Below, piece after piece: positions 16,926 through 26,007 of a stretch of DNA of 64,000 nucleotides. The translations under genes and the position numbers were made by a program. Source of the DNA: Peribacillus muralis. GTDB taxonomy: Bacteria; Bacillota; Bacilli; Bacillales; DSM-1321. The notes below the pieces were generated by a model. The model was not told the DNA's origin. It did not search any database and saw nothing but the letters and a program-made list of their open reading frames with translations. The stretch's first letter is position 1. Every line of letters starts with the position of its first letter. The stretch spans positions 4,393,051 to 4,457,050 of the forward strand of contig NZ_CP017080.1 of the NCBI RefSeq assembly GCF_001645685.2, given 5' to 3'.

Positions 16926-17516
16926 TTATAAAATGGTGATTCCTTTAATCACTACATCCACGGCTGGCTTGTCTCCCGCAACGGTTTCCACGTCAGCAAT
17001 CGCATCAACGACGTCCATGCCTTCGATGACTTGTCCGAAAACGGAGTGCTTATGGTCAAGCCACGGAGTGCCGCCTTGTTCCAAGTAAGCGCTGATGATT
17101 TCCTCAGGATACCCGGCTTGCTTCATTTGCCCGCCCATCCTGCTGTCCACATGCTGTGCTTGTACGACGAAGAATTGGCTGCCGTTCGTTCCAGGTCCGG
17201 CATTTGCCATGGAGAGCGCTCCCCGCAAATTGAATAATTGCATCGAGAATTCGTCCTCGAATGTCGTTCCCCAAATGCTTTCCCCACCCATTCCGGTTCC
17301 TGTTGGATCTCCGCCTTGGAGCATGAAATCCTTGATGACACGGTGGAAGATGATTCCTTCGTAGTAACCGTTTTCAGCGTGTGTCAAGAAATTTTCCACT
17401 GTCTTTGGAGCAAGCTCTGGGAATAGCTTGATTTTAATATCGCCAAGCGTCGTTTGCATGATGACCGCTTTTTCATTTTCCAATACTTCACTTGTTAATT
17501 GCGGAAAGTTTGTCAT
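16926..17516 (-). CDS. Cyclophilin-type peptidyl-prolyl cis-trans isomerase
   Basis: 196 aa from the ATG at 17516, which has an AGAGGG site; a further upstream ATG adds 20 residues without support. The cyclophilin domain carries the canonical catalytic blocks [19 protein letters not shown] (catalytic Arg), [19 protein letters not shown] and [16 protein letters not shown]. There is no signal peptide, so it is cytosolic. It is longer than B. subtilis PpiB (143 aa), with an extra insertion before the SVFG block, and belongs to the longer subgroup found in B. cereus relatives. It assists proline isomerisation in protein folding. Confidence 0.92.
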   Translation of the reverse strand: MTNFPQLTSEVLENEKAVIMQTTLGDIKIKLFPELAPKTVENFLTHAENGYYEGIIFHRVIKDFMLQGGDPTGTGMGGESIWGTTFEDEFSMQLFNLRGALSMANAGPGTNGSQFFVVQAQHVDSRMGGQMKQAGYPEEIISAYLEQGGTPWLDHKHSVFGQVIEGMDVVDAIADVETVAGDKPAVDVVIKGITIL

Positions 17517-17693
17517 TATATATACCCTCTTTCTTTTTTTTATAAAATGGCGTGCAACTCCATTTTCCCTCTTCATTTGTACACTTTACACGATTTTCGG
17601 AAAAAAAGCATCTTTGCAAAATTGAGCAAATTCGCTGTGAAAAATCGGTGTTCTTATGTATCATGAAGGAAGTTAAAGAAAGGTGGTAGGGAA

Positions 17694-18080
17694 ATGTCAG
17701 AACAGGATTTTAAAATCGGCGATAAGGTTACCGCGATATATAAAACAGGAAAATACATCGGGGAAGTCACCGATATCAGGCCTGCGGCATATCTTGTTAA
17801 AGTGTTGGCAGTCATGAAGCATCCCATGCAGGGAGATCTTCATAACCCGAAGCAAACGGAAGTGTCCATGTTCCATCAACGTCGTGCCCTTGCATTCCGG
17901 GAGCAAACCAACGTTCCTAAAAATATGGTCAGGATCTTTGATGGGGATATTCCAGAGTATAAGGAATCTTTAAGCGAAGCTGTCGGGAAAATGAAACGAA
18001 CCTTAAGCGAAGCCGATACGGAGTGGAATGAAAAAAGCTTGGAGCTCCTCGAAGATCTTACGGCCGATTATTTCAAATAA
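17694..18080 (+). CDS. kapB: Kinase-associated protein KapB
   Basis: 128 aa, the same length as B. subtilis KapB, with the family blocks GDKVTAIYKTGKYIGEVTDI, YLVKVLAVMKHPMQGDLHNP and FHQRRALAFREQTNVPKNMV. In B. subtilis it supports KinB-dependent entry into sporulation through the phosphorelay. A lipobox is absent, so the product is cytosolic here. It converges on kapD through a shared terminator; the same pair occurs in B. subtilis. Confidence 0.92.
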   Translation: MSEQDFKIGDKVTAIYKTGKYIGEVTDIRPAAYLVKVLAVMKHPMQGDLHNPKQTEVSMFHQRRALAFREQTNVPKNMVRIFDGDIPEYKESLSEAVGKMKRTLSEADTEWNEKSLELLEDLTADYFK

Positions 18081-18088
18081 AGCATGAT

Positions 18089-18123
18089 AAAAGCCAAATC
18101 AGTAGTAGATGATTTGGCTTTTA
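18089..18123. terminator. Bidirectional terminator between kapB and kapD
   Basis: A 12-bp stem (AAAGCCAAATCA / TGATTTGGCTTT) with an 8-nt loop is flanked by A and T runs. Confidence 0.9.
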
Positions 18124-18744
18124 TAACGCTAAATGATTCAATACCTTTGATAAATCAATGCGATCGCCAATCGTGGTCGGTTCATGATTTTGCATATAGC
18201 TCTTATCCTTCTCTACCAGCTTGAAGATATTATATGTCGTGATTGCATCATCAAGCGCCCTATGATGCTTGCCTGTCCCCTCTTTACCATAGGCCTGTAC
18301 AGCCTTCCAAAGTCCGGTTTGGTTTTGATCCCCGAAAAAGCGTTTGTACTCCAAGCAAAGATCTGTCTGCTTTCCTGAAAAAGGGAATTTTAACCCGGAT
18401 TTCTGACAGTTCTGGCGGAGCACCTTCATGTCCATATTTCCCCAAGTCACAATCGTCGTTGGATGCTGCTCATCTATCTTCCTCAATAAAGACACCAGCT
18501 CTTCAAATGAAATCCCCCGGTCAACCTGGTCTTGTGTTATATTCAAGAATTTCTTGCACCTTCCCGTTAGGGCTGGAAATGTCAATGGGTTAACAAAAGA
18601 AGAAAATTGCTCCTGAATCGTCTCATTCATGACGGAGACTAAACCGACCTCAATGATTTCCGGATAAAAGCCCACTGGATTCGCTTTCCCCTCCGGCATC
18701 GTAAATTCAAAATCGATGAATACATATTGCTGTTGCTCGTCCAT
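18121..18744 (-). CDS. kapD: 3'-5' exonuclease KapD
   Basis: 207 aa. DEDDh exonuclease domain: the first acidic motif is FIDFEFT near residue 9, the second is in WGNMDMKVL near 100, and the third HHRALDDAITTYNIF near 158 has the H-x4-D spacing. The family member KapD in B. subtilis (205 aa) is an inhibitor of the KinA pathway of sporulation. The start has GAAGGGGGTCATAAAA ATG. It is followed on its strand by the shared terminator with kapB. Confidence 0.9.
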   Translation of the reverse strand: MDEQQQYVFIDFEFTMPEGKANPVGFYPEIIEVGLVSVMNETIQEQFSSFVNPLTFPALTGRCKKFLNITQDQVDRGISFEELVSLLRKIDEQHPTTIVTWGNMDMKVLRQNCQKSGLKFPFSGKQTDLCLEYKRFFGDQNQTGLWKAVQAYGKEGTGKHHRALDDAITTYNIFKLVEKDKSYMQNHEPTTIGDRIDLSKVLNHLAL

Positions 18745-19023
18745 TTTTATGACCCCCTTCTTATTCCTGACATTTACTTATACACATATATTGTCTTTCT
18801 TTTCTCATGAGAGTATTATAACAGAATTTTTAGATAGTTCTTCATTGGATTATGCTTGCCCTTCATCACTCGATTCCGAATCAGGCAGCAACCCTAATTT
18901 ACCCAAAACTCTTTATTGTCTTCCTTAATTGGATTATGATGGATGAATGGACCAAAAGTACCAGCCCACTCCTTATATTGTCCCAAGGGCATACTAAAAA
19001 TATATTAGTTAGGAAGTTGAACT

Positions 19024-20886
19024 ATGCGCACGTATCTTGGTTATATCACGATTTTCTTGTTAGTTCCTGTTTTGACCTTATTCATCTTTCTTTCCTATCA
19101 AGAATGGTCATCTGCCGAATCTCCTTATCGTGTGCTCGATGAGCGAATTCCCATCGATTCGATCGAACTGGCTCAGACAAGTTACATGACGGCTGCAAAT
19201 GGAAAAGTGATCAGCGAGCTCTCCGATGGTGGAAAAAGGACTTACCTAAAACTTGAAGATATCCCTCTATTCCTGGAAAATTTATTCATCGTTTCCGAAG
19301 ATCAAAAATTCTATGAACATGGCGGTGTGGACTTGTCCGGCATAAGCAGGGCGCTTCTTATCAATTCCCAACATGATGCAATAGAACAAGGAGGCAGCAC
19401 CATCACCCAGCAACTGGCCCGGAATGTTTACCTTAACCACGATCGGACATATAACCGGAAGCTTAGTGAGCTCCTTTATGCCTATCAATTAGAGCGTAAA
19501 AAATCCAAACCTGAAATCATGGAGCTCTATTTGAATGCCATCTATTTCAGTAATGGAGCCTACGGGATCGAAGCTGCTTCCCAATTATACTTCAGTAAAC
19601 CGACTCAGGCTTTATCCAAGGCCGAGCTTGCCTTCCTGGCAGCCATCCCTAATAATCCGGTACACTATAATCCGCTTGAACACTTTGATGCAACGAAAAA
19701 TCGGCAAGAGAGGCTACTGAAACAAATGGTCGCCGAGGGTGAATTGGAACGGGACGAGTATGATCGGCTTATCAAAAGTACGATCAGATTGAACTTGTCC
19801 ACCACGGTCGAGTTGTATCCCGATTATGTGACGTATGTTCATCAGGAATTGAAAAATCTGGTGGCATCGTCAGAGGGTCTTTCGAAACCTCTGCAAAGTT
19901 CTGATGAAGCTGTGCGTCAGCAGGCGGAAGCCGAGCTGGGTAAAAAGGTAGAAAAGCTCCTACACTCCGGTGTAACCATTCATACCGCACTCGATACAAA
20001 ACTGCAAACCCAGTCCAAGACTGCCCTGCAAGCGAATATCGGTGGCAATGATATCGAGGGAGCGATAGTGGTTATACAGCATCATACGCACGAGCTTGTC
20101 TCTTTGATTGGGGGAAAAGATTATAAAAAAAATTCTTTCAATCGGGCATACCAAAGTTATAGGCAGCCGGGATCAGCCATCAAGCCGCTGCTTGACTACG
20201 CTCCCTATATTGAGGAAACCGGAGCTGACATCAATCAGCTTGTAAGCGGAGCGAGCTATTGCAGCAATAGCTATTGCCCTAGGAATTATAGTGGTGACAG
20301 CTACGGAATGGTCACGTTAAGGACCGCTTTCGCTCAATCCTATAACACACCCGCCATCCGACTTTTTGAAAAGACGGGCATAAAGAAGAGCTTTTCGTAT
20401 CTCGATGCCTTCGATTTCAAAAGGATCACCATGAAGGATCACCACATCAGTTCGGCAATAGGCGGCTTCGAATATGGCATGAGTCCGCTCGAATTGACGA
20501 ATGCCTACACCTCCTTCGAGGACGGACACTACCAGCCAGCGCGGGCGATCATGAAAGTCACCGACCAAGACGGTAAAATCCTTTATAGCTGGAAGGACAA
20601 GCCCAGGGAGGTATGGAGCGAAAACACCGTCAGCAAAATGAGGAAGCTCCTACATGAGGTAACGGTGACCGGTACGGGCCGCAAAGCCTACTTTCCTACG
20701 GCATATATCGGTGGCAAAACCGGTACGACCAATGATGTAAAAGATATGTGGTTTGTCGGCCAGACCGCAAACTACACGACAGGCGTCTGGATAGGCAAGG
20801 ACAGGCCAGCCAACCTCCAAGCCATGTATGCACGCTCGCCGCATATGTTGATATGGAAAGACATCAGCCAAACTGCCGAGCAATAA
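19024..20886 (+). CDS. pbpD: Class A penicillin-binding protein PBP4 (PbpD)
   Basis: 620 aa (B. subtilis PbpD 624 aa). An N-terminal signal anchor (YITIFLLVPVLTLFIFLSY) is followed by a GT51 glycosyltransferase domain with the catalytic SEDQKFYEHGG motif and GGSTITQQLARN, KPEIMELYLNAIYF. The transpeptidase domain has the active serine in PGSAIKP (residue about 380), the SYN motif in QSYNTPA and the KTGTTND motif near residue 565. It polymerises and cross-links peptidoglycan at the membrane. The start ATG has a GGAAG site. Position after kapB/kapD matches B. subtilis. There is no acidic C-terminal tail of the PBP1 type. Confidence 0.93.
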   Translation: MRTYLGYITIFLLVPVLTLFIFLSYQEWSSAESPYRVLDERIPIDSIELAQTSYMTAANGKVISELSDGGKRTYLKLEDIPLFLENLFIVSEDQKFYEHGGVDLSGISRALLINSQHDAIEQGGSTITQQLARNVYLNHDRTYNRKLSELLYAYQLERKKSKPEIMELYLNAIYFSNGAYGIEAASQLYFSKPTQALSKAELAFLAAIPNNPVHYNPLEHFDATKNRQERLLKQMVAEGELERDEYDRLIKSTIRLNLSTTVELYPDYVTYVHQELKNLVASSEGLSKPLQSSDEAVRQQAEAELGKKVEKLLHSGVTIHTALDTKLQTQSKTALQANIGGNDIEGAIVVIQHHTHELVSLIGGKDYKKNSFNRAYQSYRQPGSAIKPLLDYAPYIEETGADINQLVSGASYCSNSYCPRNYSGDSYGMVTLRTAFAQSYNTPAIRLFEKTGIKKSFSYLDAFDFKRITMKDHHISSAIGGFEYGMSPLELTNAYTSFEDGHYQPARAIMKVTDQDGKILYSWKDKPREVWSENTVSKMRKLLHEVTVTGTGRKAYFPTAYIGGKTGTTNDVKDMWFVGQTANYTTGVWIGKDRPANLQAMYARSPHMLIWKDISQTAEQ

Positions 20887-20916
20887 AGATGCATCCAGGT
20901 ATAATAACGACCTACC

Positions 20917-20955
20917 AAAAGCCAAATCCATCTGTACCACGGGTTTGGCTTTTTA
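20917..20955 (+). terminator. Terminator after pbpD
   Basis: AAAAGCCAAATCC pairs with GGTTTGGCTTTT around a loop of about 12 nt, then a T-run. Confidence 0.85.
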
Positions 20956-21028
20956 GCTGCCCTCTGCTTATAAGAGAATGAAAGCCGATTCACGTATCCT
21001 TCGATCTCCCATAAGCTAAATTGGGGTG

Positions 21029-21856
21029 ATGAATGTGGTATTGCAAAATCAAATGGATGATTCTTCTTATCATCAAAGATATTTTCGTCCATCTTGTTTG
21101 CCAGCTTTGAATTTGCGATTGTCAGATTGGAAATTCTATGAACCTTATTACGAAAAAACTTACGATCAAATCCAGTTGCCTGCTAAATTGACGAAAACCC
21201 CTGAAGATACCCTTCTCAACTATTTCAGCCTTTTGCGTGAAGCCGAAAATATTGCTGGGCGAAGCTGCGGAACCATTGGGAATGGACACATTCCCTTTCC
21301 GATTGCCTTCAATTTCTTATCAAATAACTATCAAAAAAAATTAAGTTATCAAAAATACCTACATTCCTTTTCCGGGATAGGACATACAAGTTTGATCAAG
21401 CTATGCAGAGTGCCAGATGAATCTACGGGCATAAAGTTTTTTTATGAGATTGAAACGATTGAAGCATTTAAAGGCAAAACCACCGAGTATTTTGGCTATG
21501 CTTACGGATTTATCCAGCTTGTACACGAACAAACTGGTTATCGGATTTCAGATGTGCAGCAGCTTACGGAGGATTTCCTCTGTGCGCCATACCATGGCTG
21601 GGATCAGGATGGGGAATCCATTGTCGATGTGAAATATGGAAATTGGTGCAAGCTGCTCAACAAAAGATATCCCACGATACAAAAGGGTTATGTAAAACAT
21701 ATTTTCTTTCACGGTAACGATGGCGCCGATTATTATTTTATATTCATTACACTTACAAACGGAACCGACATGGAAATAGCCCAATTCCGCAAAATAAATG
21801 ATGAAAATTGGAAACAAGTGGATATGAAGCCTGAGGAAGAATGTTTAACGGAATAG
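21029..21856 (+). CDS. Hypothetical protein, soluble, unknown family
   Basis: 275 aa if the ATG at 21029 is used; GTG 21035 and ATG 21053 are also possible and the GGGGTGA site would suit GTG 21035 better. No signal peptide or membrane segment is seen. The sequence is rich in aromatic residues (Tyr, Trp, Phe) with a GNGHIPFPIAFNF stretch and a cysteine pair well apart, suggesting an enzyme or binding fold. I do not recognise it. It is isolated between the pbpD terminator and a terminator at 21924-21951. Confidence 0.72.
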   Translation: MNVVLQNQMDDSSYHQRYFRPSCLPALNLRLSDWKFYEPYYEKTYDQIQLPAKLTKTPEDTLLNYFSLLREAENIAGRSCGTIGNGHIPFPIAFNFLSNNYQKKLSYQKYLHSFSGIGHTSLIKLCRVPDESTGIKFFYEIETIEAFKGKTTEYFGYAYGFIQLVHEQTGYRISDVQQLTEDFLCAPYHGWDQDGESIVDVKYGNWCKLLNKRYPTIQKGYVKHIFFHGNDGADYYFIFITLTNGTDMEIAQFRKINDENWKQVDMKPEEECLTE

Positions 21857-21923
21857 CTAGGTGGAGTGCAGCGGTCCAGGGATCGTATTACCATTTCCGA
21901 CTTCAGAACCTTTCCCCAAAAAA

Positions 21924-21951
21924 GAAGGTGCCTTCATTGGCACCTTTTTTT
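21924..21951. terminator. Terminator between hypothetical gene and yufK-like gene
   Basis: AAGAAGGTGCC pairs with GGCACCTTTTTTT around a 6-nt loop; A-run and T-run make it bidirectional. Confidence 0.9.
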
Positions 21952-21952
21952 G

Positions 21953-22510
21953 TTAGATGGGCAGGCTTGCAACAACGCTGTTGTAAAGCTTCAATCCGGC
22001 AAAGGCGACGATGGAAATCAAGGCGGTCCAAACGAAGATCGGAAAGAAAACCAGCCCGACCAACCTCGACAAATTCAGGGTCGGGCTCAATTTATTGACG
22101 AAATAAATCAAGGCCACGATATTGGTTGCGATGAAGATCACTCCCAGCCCAATGATGAATTGGACACTGAACAAGGAACACGCAGCGCCAATGACATATA
22201 TGACCGACGCCCTTCTTACACTGGTCAAAGCTTTTCCTTCCGCATCCTTGGAAAAGAATAATAAGGATAGCTCCATTACAGTGTCGGAAATCAACTTCAA
22301 TGCGGCAAAAATCATGAAAAAGAGGAGAAGCAACACGATCAGCAATGCCAGCTTTATGCCTGTTTCAGAAAAAAACTCCAGCATTCCTTGGTAGATTCCC
22401 AAATTTCCGAACAACTTGAGTATTTGCATCTCCCCATAAATGGCAAAGGAGAGGCTGAACAATAGGATTGATATGATAGGAAAATAGCTTAGTAAATAGG
22501 TGTTTTTCAT
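21953..22510 (-). CDS. yufK: YufK family (DUF5366) membrane protein
   Basis: 185 aa from the ATG at 22510, which has GGAG six bases upstream (an ATG five codons earlier is part of the leader). It has five or six hydrophobic segments (for example LLLLFFMIFAALKLISDTVM, FIIGLGVIFIATNIVALIYF, LVGLVFFPIFVWTALISIV). It lies just upstream of the mrp operon and divergent from it, the place of yufK in B. subtilis, and the length matches. The function is unknown. The family assignment rests mainly on synteny and length. Confidence 0.65.
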   Translation of the reverse strand: MKNTYLLSYFPIISILLFSLSFAIYGEMQILKLFGNLGIYQGMLEFFSETGIKLALLIVLLLLFFMIFAALKLISDTVMELSLLFFSKDAEGKALTSVRRASVIYVIGAACSLFSVQFIIGLGVIFIATNIVALIYFVNKLSPTLNLSRLVGLVFFPIFVWTALISIVAFAGLKLYNSVVASLPI

Positions 22511-22525
22511 GTTTTCTCCATCCAT

Positions 22526-22841
22526 GCTTCTTTTATCCTATATTATGCAAGATAAACCACGATTTCACAATGGATACTATCCGGACTCCCCTCAAATAAT
22601 CGTTTGAAATAATTTTTTTTCAGAGCGGGAAGGCTCCTTTTCTACCTATATATAAATCTTCATTTTAGTGGACCCTCCTTGTTCCTAAAGCCATGCAAAC
22701 CCCTAATAATTGCGTTATACTTTTAATCGGGACACGTAATTATTTTAAAAAATGCATCATTAACGAAGACTGCTTCGCGTCTAGTATTGCGTAAATAAAA
22801 GCATAATAAGACGAATGACTTCGAAAAAAAGGGGGGCGTTT
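22526..22841. other. Divergent control region between yufK-like gene and mrpA
   Basis: About 330 bp with no gene. AT-rich stretches near 22600-22620 and 22735-22750 are present, but I find no clear promoter pair, operator or hairpin. Confidence 0.4.
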
Positions 22842-25247
22842 ATGTCTTTGCTTCATATGGCGGTATTGGCACCGTTTTTATTAGCTCTTATTGTACCGAC
22901 CTTATACAAACAATTTCGGCAAATTCATACAGGATGGTTTGTACTCATATTACCCATTCTCCTTTTCACTTATTTTTTGAGGTTCATCCCCTTGACCAAA
23001 CAGGGTGATGTCATAACGGAAAGAGCTGACTGGATTCCATCTCTCGGTATCCATGTCGATTTCTATGTTGATGGACTAGGGCTTCTGTTCGCCTTGCTCA
23101 TTACCGGCATAGGTTCACTCGTCGTTCTCTACTCCGTTTTCTATTTATCAAAGGAGAAGGAAAGGCTGAATCAGTTTTACGTCTTCCTTTTGCTCTTCAT
23201 GGGAGCGATGCTCGGTGTGGTCCTTTCGGATAATCTGATTGTTCTTTATTCATTTTGGGAGTTCACCAGTCTCTCCTCGTTTTTATTGATTGGATATTGG
23301 AATGAAAGGGAGCGTTCACGCTACGGGGCACAGAAATCCCTGCTCATTACCGTGCTTGGGGGTCTAAGCCTGCTTGGAGGGATCATTCTCCTTTCCATCA
23401 TGGGCAACACCTTCAGCATACGTGAATTGATCGCACAAAGTGGACAGCTGATGGATCACACGCTCTTCACTCCTGCACTATTGCTCGTCCTGCTTGGTGC
23501 ATTCACGAAGTCGGCACAGTTTCCATTCCATATCTGGCTTCCTGATGCGATGGAAGCCCCGACACCCGTCAGTGCCTATCTTCATTCGGCAACGATGGTC
23601 AAGGCAGGAATATATTTAGTGGCCCGATTAAGCCCTGTATTTGCAGAATCGGGATTATGGCTCTGGCTCGTTTCGATTACCGGGTTGATCACCTTGTTAT
23701 GGGGCTCGTTCTCGGCAATCAAGCAGACCGATTTAAAAGCGATTCTCGCCTTTTCCACCATCAGTCAGCTCGGATTGATCATGTCGTTGCTGGGGCTGGG
23801 CGCGGCAGCACTCCATTATGATTCGATCGGGGAAAATCTATACGTGGCAGCCACGGTTGCAGCTGTATTCCACTTGATTAATCACGCCACCTTCAAGGGC
23901 AGCCTTTTCATGGTTGCAGGCATCATTGACCATGAAACCGGGACCCGTGACATCAAAAAGCTTGGCGGATTGATGCAGGTGATGCCGATCACCTTCACCA
24001 TCGCCGTCATCGGCGCCTTTTCGATGGCAGGCCTTCCGCCATTCAATGGCTTCTTAAGTAAGGAAATGTTCTTGGCCAGCATGGTGAATGTATTGGAGCT
24101 GAATATCTTCAATATGGATACATGGGGAGTGCTGTTCCCTGTTATTGCCTGGGTTGCGAGTGTGTTCACATTTATTTATAGCATGATCGTCGTGCTTAAG
24201 CCGTTTACAGGCAAATTTCAGGCAAACCTATTGGATAGGAAGCCGCACGAGGCACCGATCGGGATGTTGGTTTCTCCCATCATCCTTGCCTTGCTGGTCA
24301 TCGTTTTTGGCATTTTCCCGAACCTGCTTTCAGCAACGATCATCGAACCTGCCGTAACTGGCATACAGCCGAGCCTGGCAGCCGATGATTTCCATATCCA
24401 TATTGCCTTCTGGCATGGGCTCACACCTGAATTATTTATGACGATCGGCATCATCGCAGTTGGGTTCGTGTTATACCTATCACTCCCAAAATGGCAAAAG
24501 TCGCTGCAAAGTCTGCCAGAACGCTTGTCCTTGAATGTGCTTTATGATAACGGATTGAGGGGGCTTGAACGATCGTCAGCCTCCTTAATGAAAAGGCTAA
24601 TGACAGGTTCATTACGGACATATTTGCTATCCATATTCCTATTTTTCATTCTTTCATTGGGCTTTACGATTTATTGGAAGGATGCCTTTACATTGGATAC
24701 AAAACATTTTGCCCCGATCGGCTTTTACGAGCTAATCGTAGCTGGCATCATCGTGGCTGCAGCGATTGCGATTTTGTTTGCCAAGTCACGTTTAACTTCC
24801 ATCATCATTTTGGGCGCGGTCGGTTATGCGATTTCCTTGTTTTTCGTCTTACTGCGTGCTCCGGATTTAGCATTGACCCAGCTAGTCATCGAAACGATTT
24901 CCGTATCGCTGTTTTTGCTTTGCTTCTTCCACCTGCCATTATTGGCCAGCAGAAAGGAAGAACGGATGTCATTCAGGTTGAATAACGCCCTGGTATCCAT
25001 TGGTGTAGGCGTCATCGTGACGTTGATCGCCTTATCTGCTCATAGCAATAAACTATTTGATAGCATATCAAGCTACTACCTTGAAAACGCTTATAAGGAG
25101 GCAGGCGGGAAAAACGTCGTAAACGTCATTCTCGTCGACTTCCGCGGGCTTGATACGATGTTTGAAATCACTGTCCTTTCCATTGCCGCGCTTGGTATTT
25201 TCGCCATGATCAAATTGCGGCTGACAAGGGGGAAAGATCCATCATGA
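22842..25247 (+). CDS. mrpA: Na+/H+ antiporter subunit MrpA
   Basis: 801 aa from the ATG at 22842, which has an AAGGGGGG site; the nine-codon upstream extension is not supported and 801 aa equals B. subtilis MrpA. About 20 membrane segments. The NuoL-like core contains YVDGLGLLFALLITGIGSLV, FTSLSSFLLIGYW, AFTKSAQFPFHIWLPDAMEAPTPVSAYLHSATMVKAG and HLINHATFKGSLF. The C-terminal MrpB-like domain contains LRAPDLALTQLVIE and VILVDFRGLDTMFEI. It is the largest subunit of the hetero-oligomeric Na+/H+ antiporter, with pH and sodium tolerance roles. The next gene starts within its stop codon region. Confidence 0.97.
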   Translation: MSLLHMAVLAPFLLALIVPTLYKQFRQIHTGWFVLILPILLFTYFLRFIPLTKQGDVITERADWIPSLGIHVDFYVDGLGLLFALLITGIGSLVVLYSVFYLSKEKERLNQFYVFLLLFMGAMLGVVLSDNLIVLYSFWEFTSLSSFLLIGYWNERERSRYGAQKSLLITVLGGLSLLGGIILLSIMGNTFSIRELIAQSGQLMDHTLFTPALLLVLLGAFTKSAQFPFHIWLPDAMEAPTPVSAYLHSATMVKAGIYLVARLSPVFAESGLWLWLVSITGLITLLWGSFSAIKQTDLKAILAFSTISQLGLIMSLLGLGAAALHYDSIGENLYVAATVAAVFHLINHATFKGSLFMVAGIIDHETGTRDIKKLGGLMQVMPITFTIAVIGAFSMAGLPPFNGFLSKEMFLASMVNVLELNIFNMDTWGVLFPVIAWVASVFTFIYSMIVVLKPFTGKFQANLLDRKPHEAPIGMLVSPIILALLVIVFGIFPNLLSATIIEPAVTGIQPSLAADDFHIHIAFWHGLTPELFMTIGIIAVGFVLYLSLPKWQKSLQSLPERLSLNVLYDNGLRGLERSSASLMKRLMTGSLRTYLLSIFLFFILSLGFTIYWKDAFTLDTKHFAPIGFYELIVAGIIVAAAIAILFAKSRLTSIIILGAVGYAISLFFVLLRAPDLALTQLVIETISVSLFLLCFFHLPLLASRKEERMSFRLNNALVSIGVGVIVTLIALSAHSNKLFDSISSYYLENAYKEAGGKNVVNVILVDFRGLDTMFEITVLSIAALGIFAMIKLRLTRGKDPS

Positions 25248-25666
25248 AGCAAAACGACCTGATTCTTCAAACGGTTACGAAGGTCGCCGCCTTCGTCATC
25301 CTGCTTTTTGCGGTGGCCATCTTCCTGGGCGGGCATTATTCGCCAGGCGGCGGGTTTGTCGGAGGCTTGATGACTTCAGCTGCCATTGTGCTGCTGCTGC
25401 TCGCCTTCGATTTAAAGACCGTCACCGCGATCCTGCCCATTGATTATAAGTTCATGATTGGTGCAGGCTTGCTCATATCAAGCCTGACAGTTGCAGGCGG
25501 GCTGCTGTTCGGCGTACCGCTCATGACCCATGCCTACCGTTATATCGACGTGCCCCTTCTTGGGCACATCTCGCTTCATACGGCCGTGCTTTTTGATCTC
25601 GGTGTTTATCTTGTGGTTGTTGGTGTCACGATGACCATTATTCAAACGATAGGGGAGAGTGAATAA
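25244..25666 (+). CDS. mrpB: Na+/H+ antiporter subunit MrpB
   Basis: 140 aa, overlapping mrpA by four bases (ATGA). The conserved FLGGHYSPGGGFVGGLMTSAA segment is typical of MrpB, with four membrane segments predicted. It is part of the seven-subunit Mrp complex and depends on the other subunits for activity. Confidence 0.96.
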   Translation: MKQNDLILQTVTKVAAFVILLFAVAIFLGGHYSPGGGFVGGLMTSAAIVLLLLAFDLKTVTAILPIDYKFMIGAGLLISSLTVAGGLLFGVPLMTHAYRYIDVPLLGHISLHTAVLFDLGVYLVVVGVTMTIIQTIGESE

Positions 25667-26007
25667 TGGAACTATTAATGGCCATTGTCATAGGAATTTT
25701 ATTCATGTGCGCGACTTATTTAATGCTTTCAAAAAGCATGATACGAATCATAATCGGTACTGGGCTGCTCAGTCACGGCGCCCACCTGTTGATTTTGACG
25801 ATGGGCGGTTTAAAAGGCGGCTCCGTCCCATTGCTTAGTGACAAAGCTGCATCTTATGCAGATCCGCTTCCGCAAGCACTCATCTTGACGGCAATCGTCA
25901 TCAGTTTCGGTGTGACATCTTTTTTGCTGGTACTGGCTTACCGCTCCTACCAGGAGCTCGGAACGGATGATATGGAAGAATTGAGAGGTACGGAAACGAA
26001 TGAGTAA
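25666..26007 (+). CDS. mrpC: Na+/H+ antiporter subunit MrpC
   Basis: 113 aa, NuoK-like, with three membrane segments. The family blocks GTGLLSHGAHLLILT, DPLPQALILTAIVISFG and LVLAYRSY are present, and the conserved acidic residue expected in the second segment region is visible. It overlaps mrpB by one base (TAATG). Confidence 0.96.
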   Translation: MELLMAIVIGILFMCATYLMLSKSMIRIIIGTGLLSHGAHLLILTMGGLKGGSVPLLSDKAASYADPLPQALILTAIVISFGVTSFLLVLAYRSYQELGTDDMEELRGTETNE

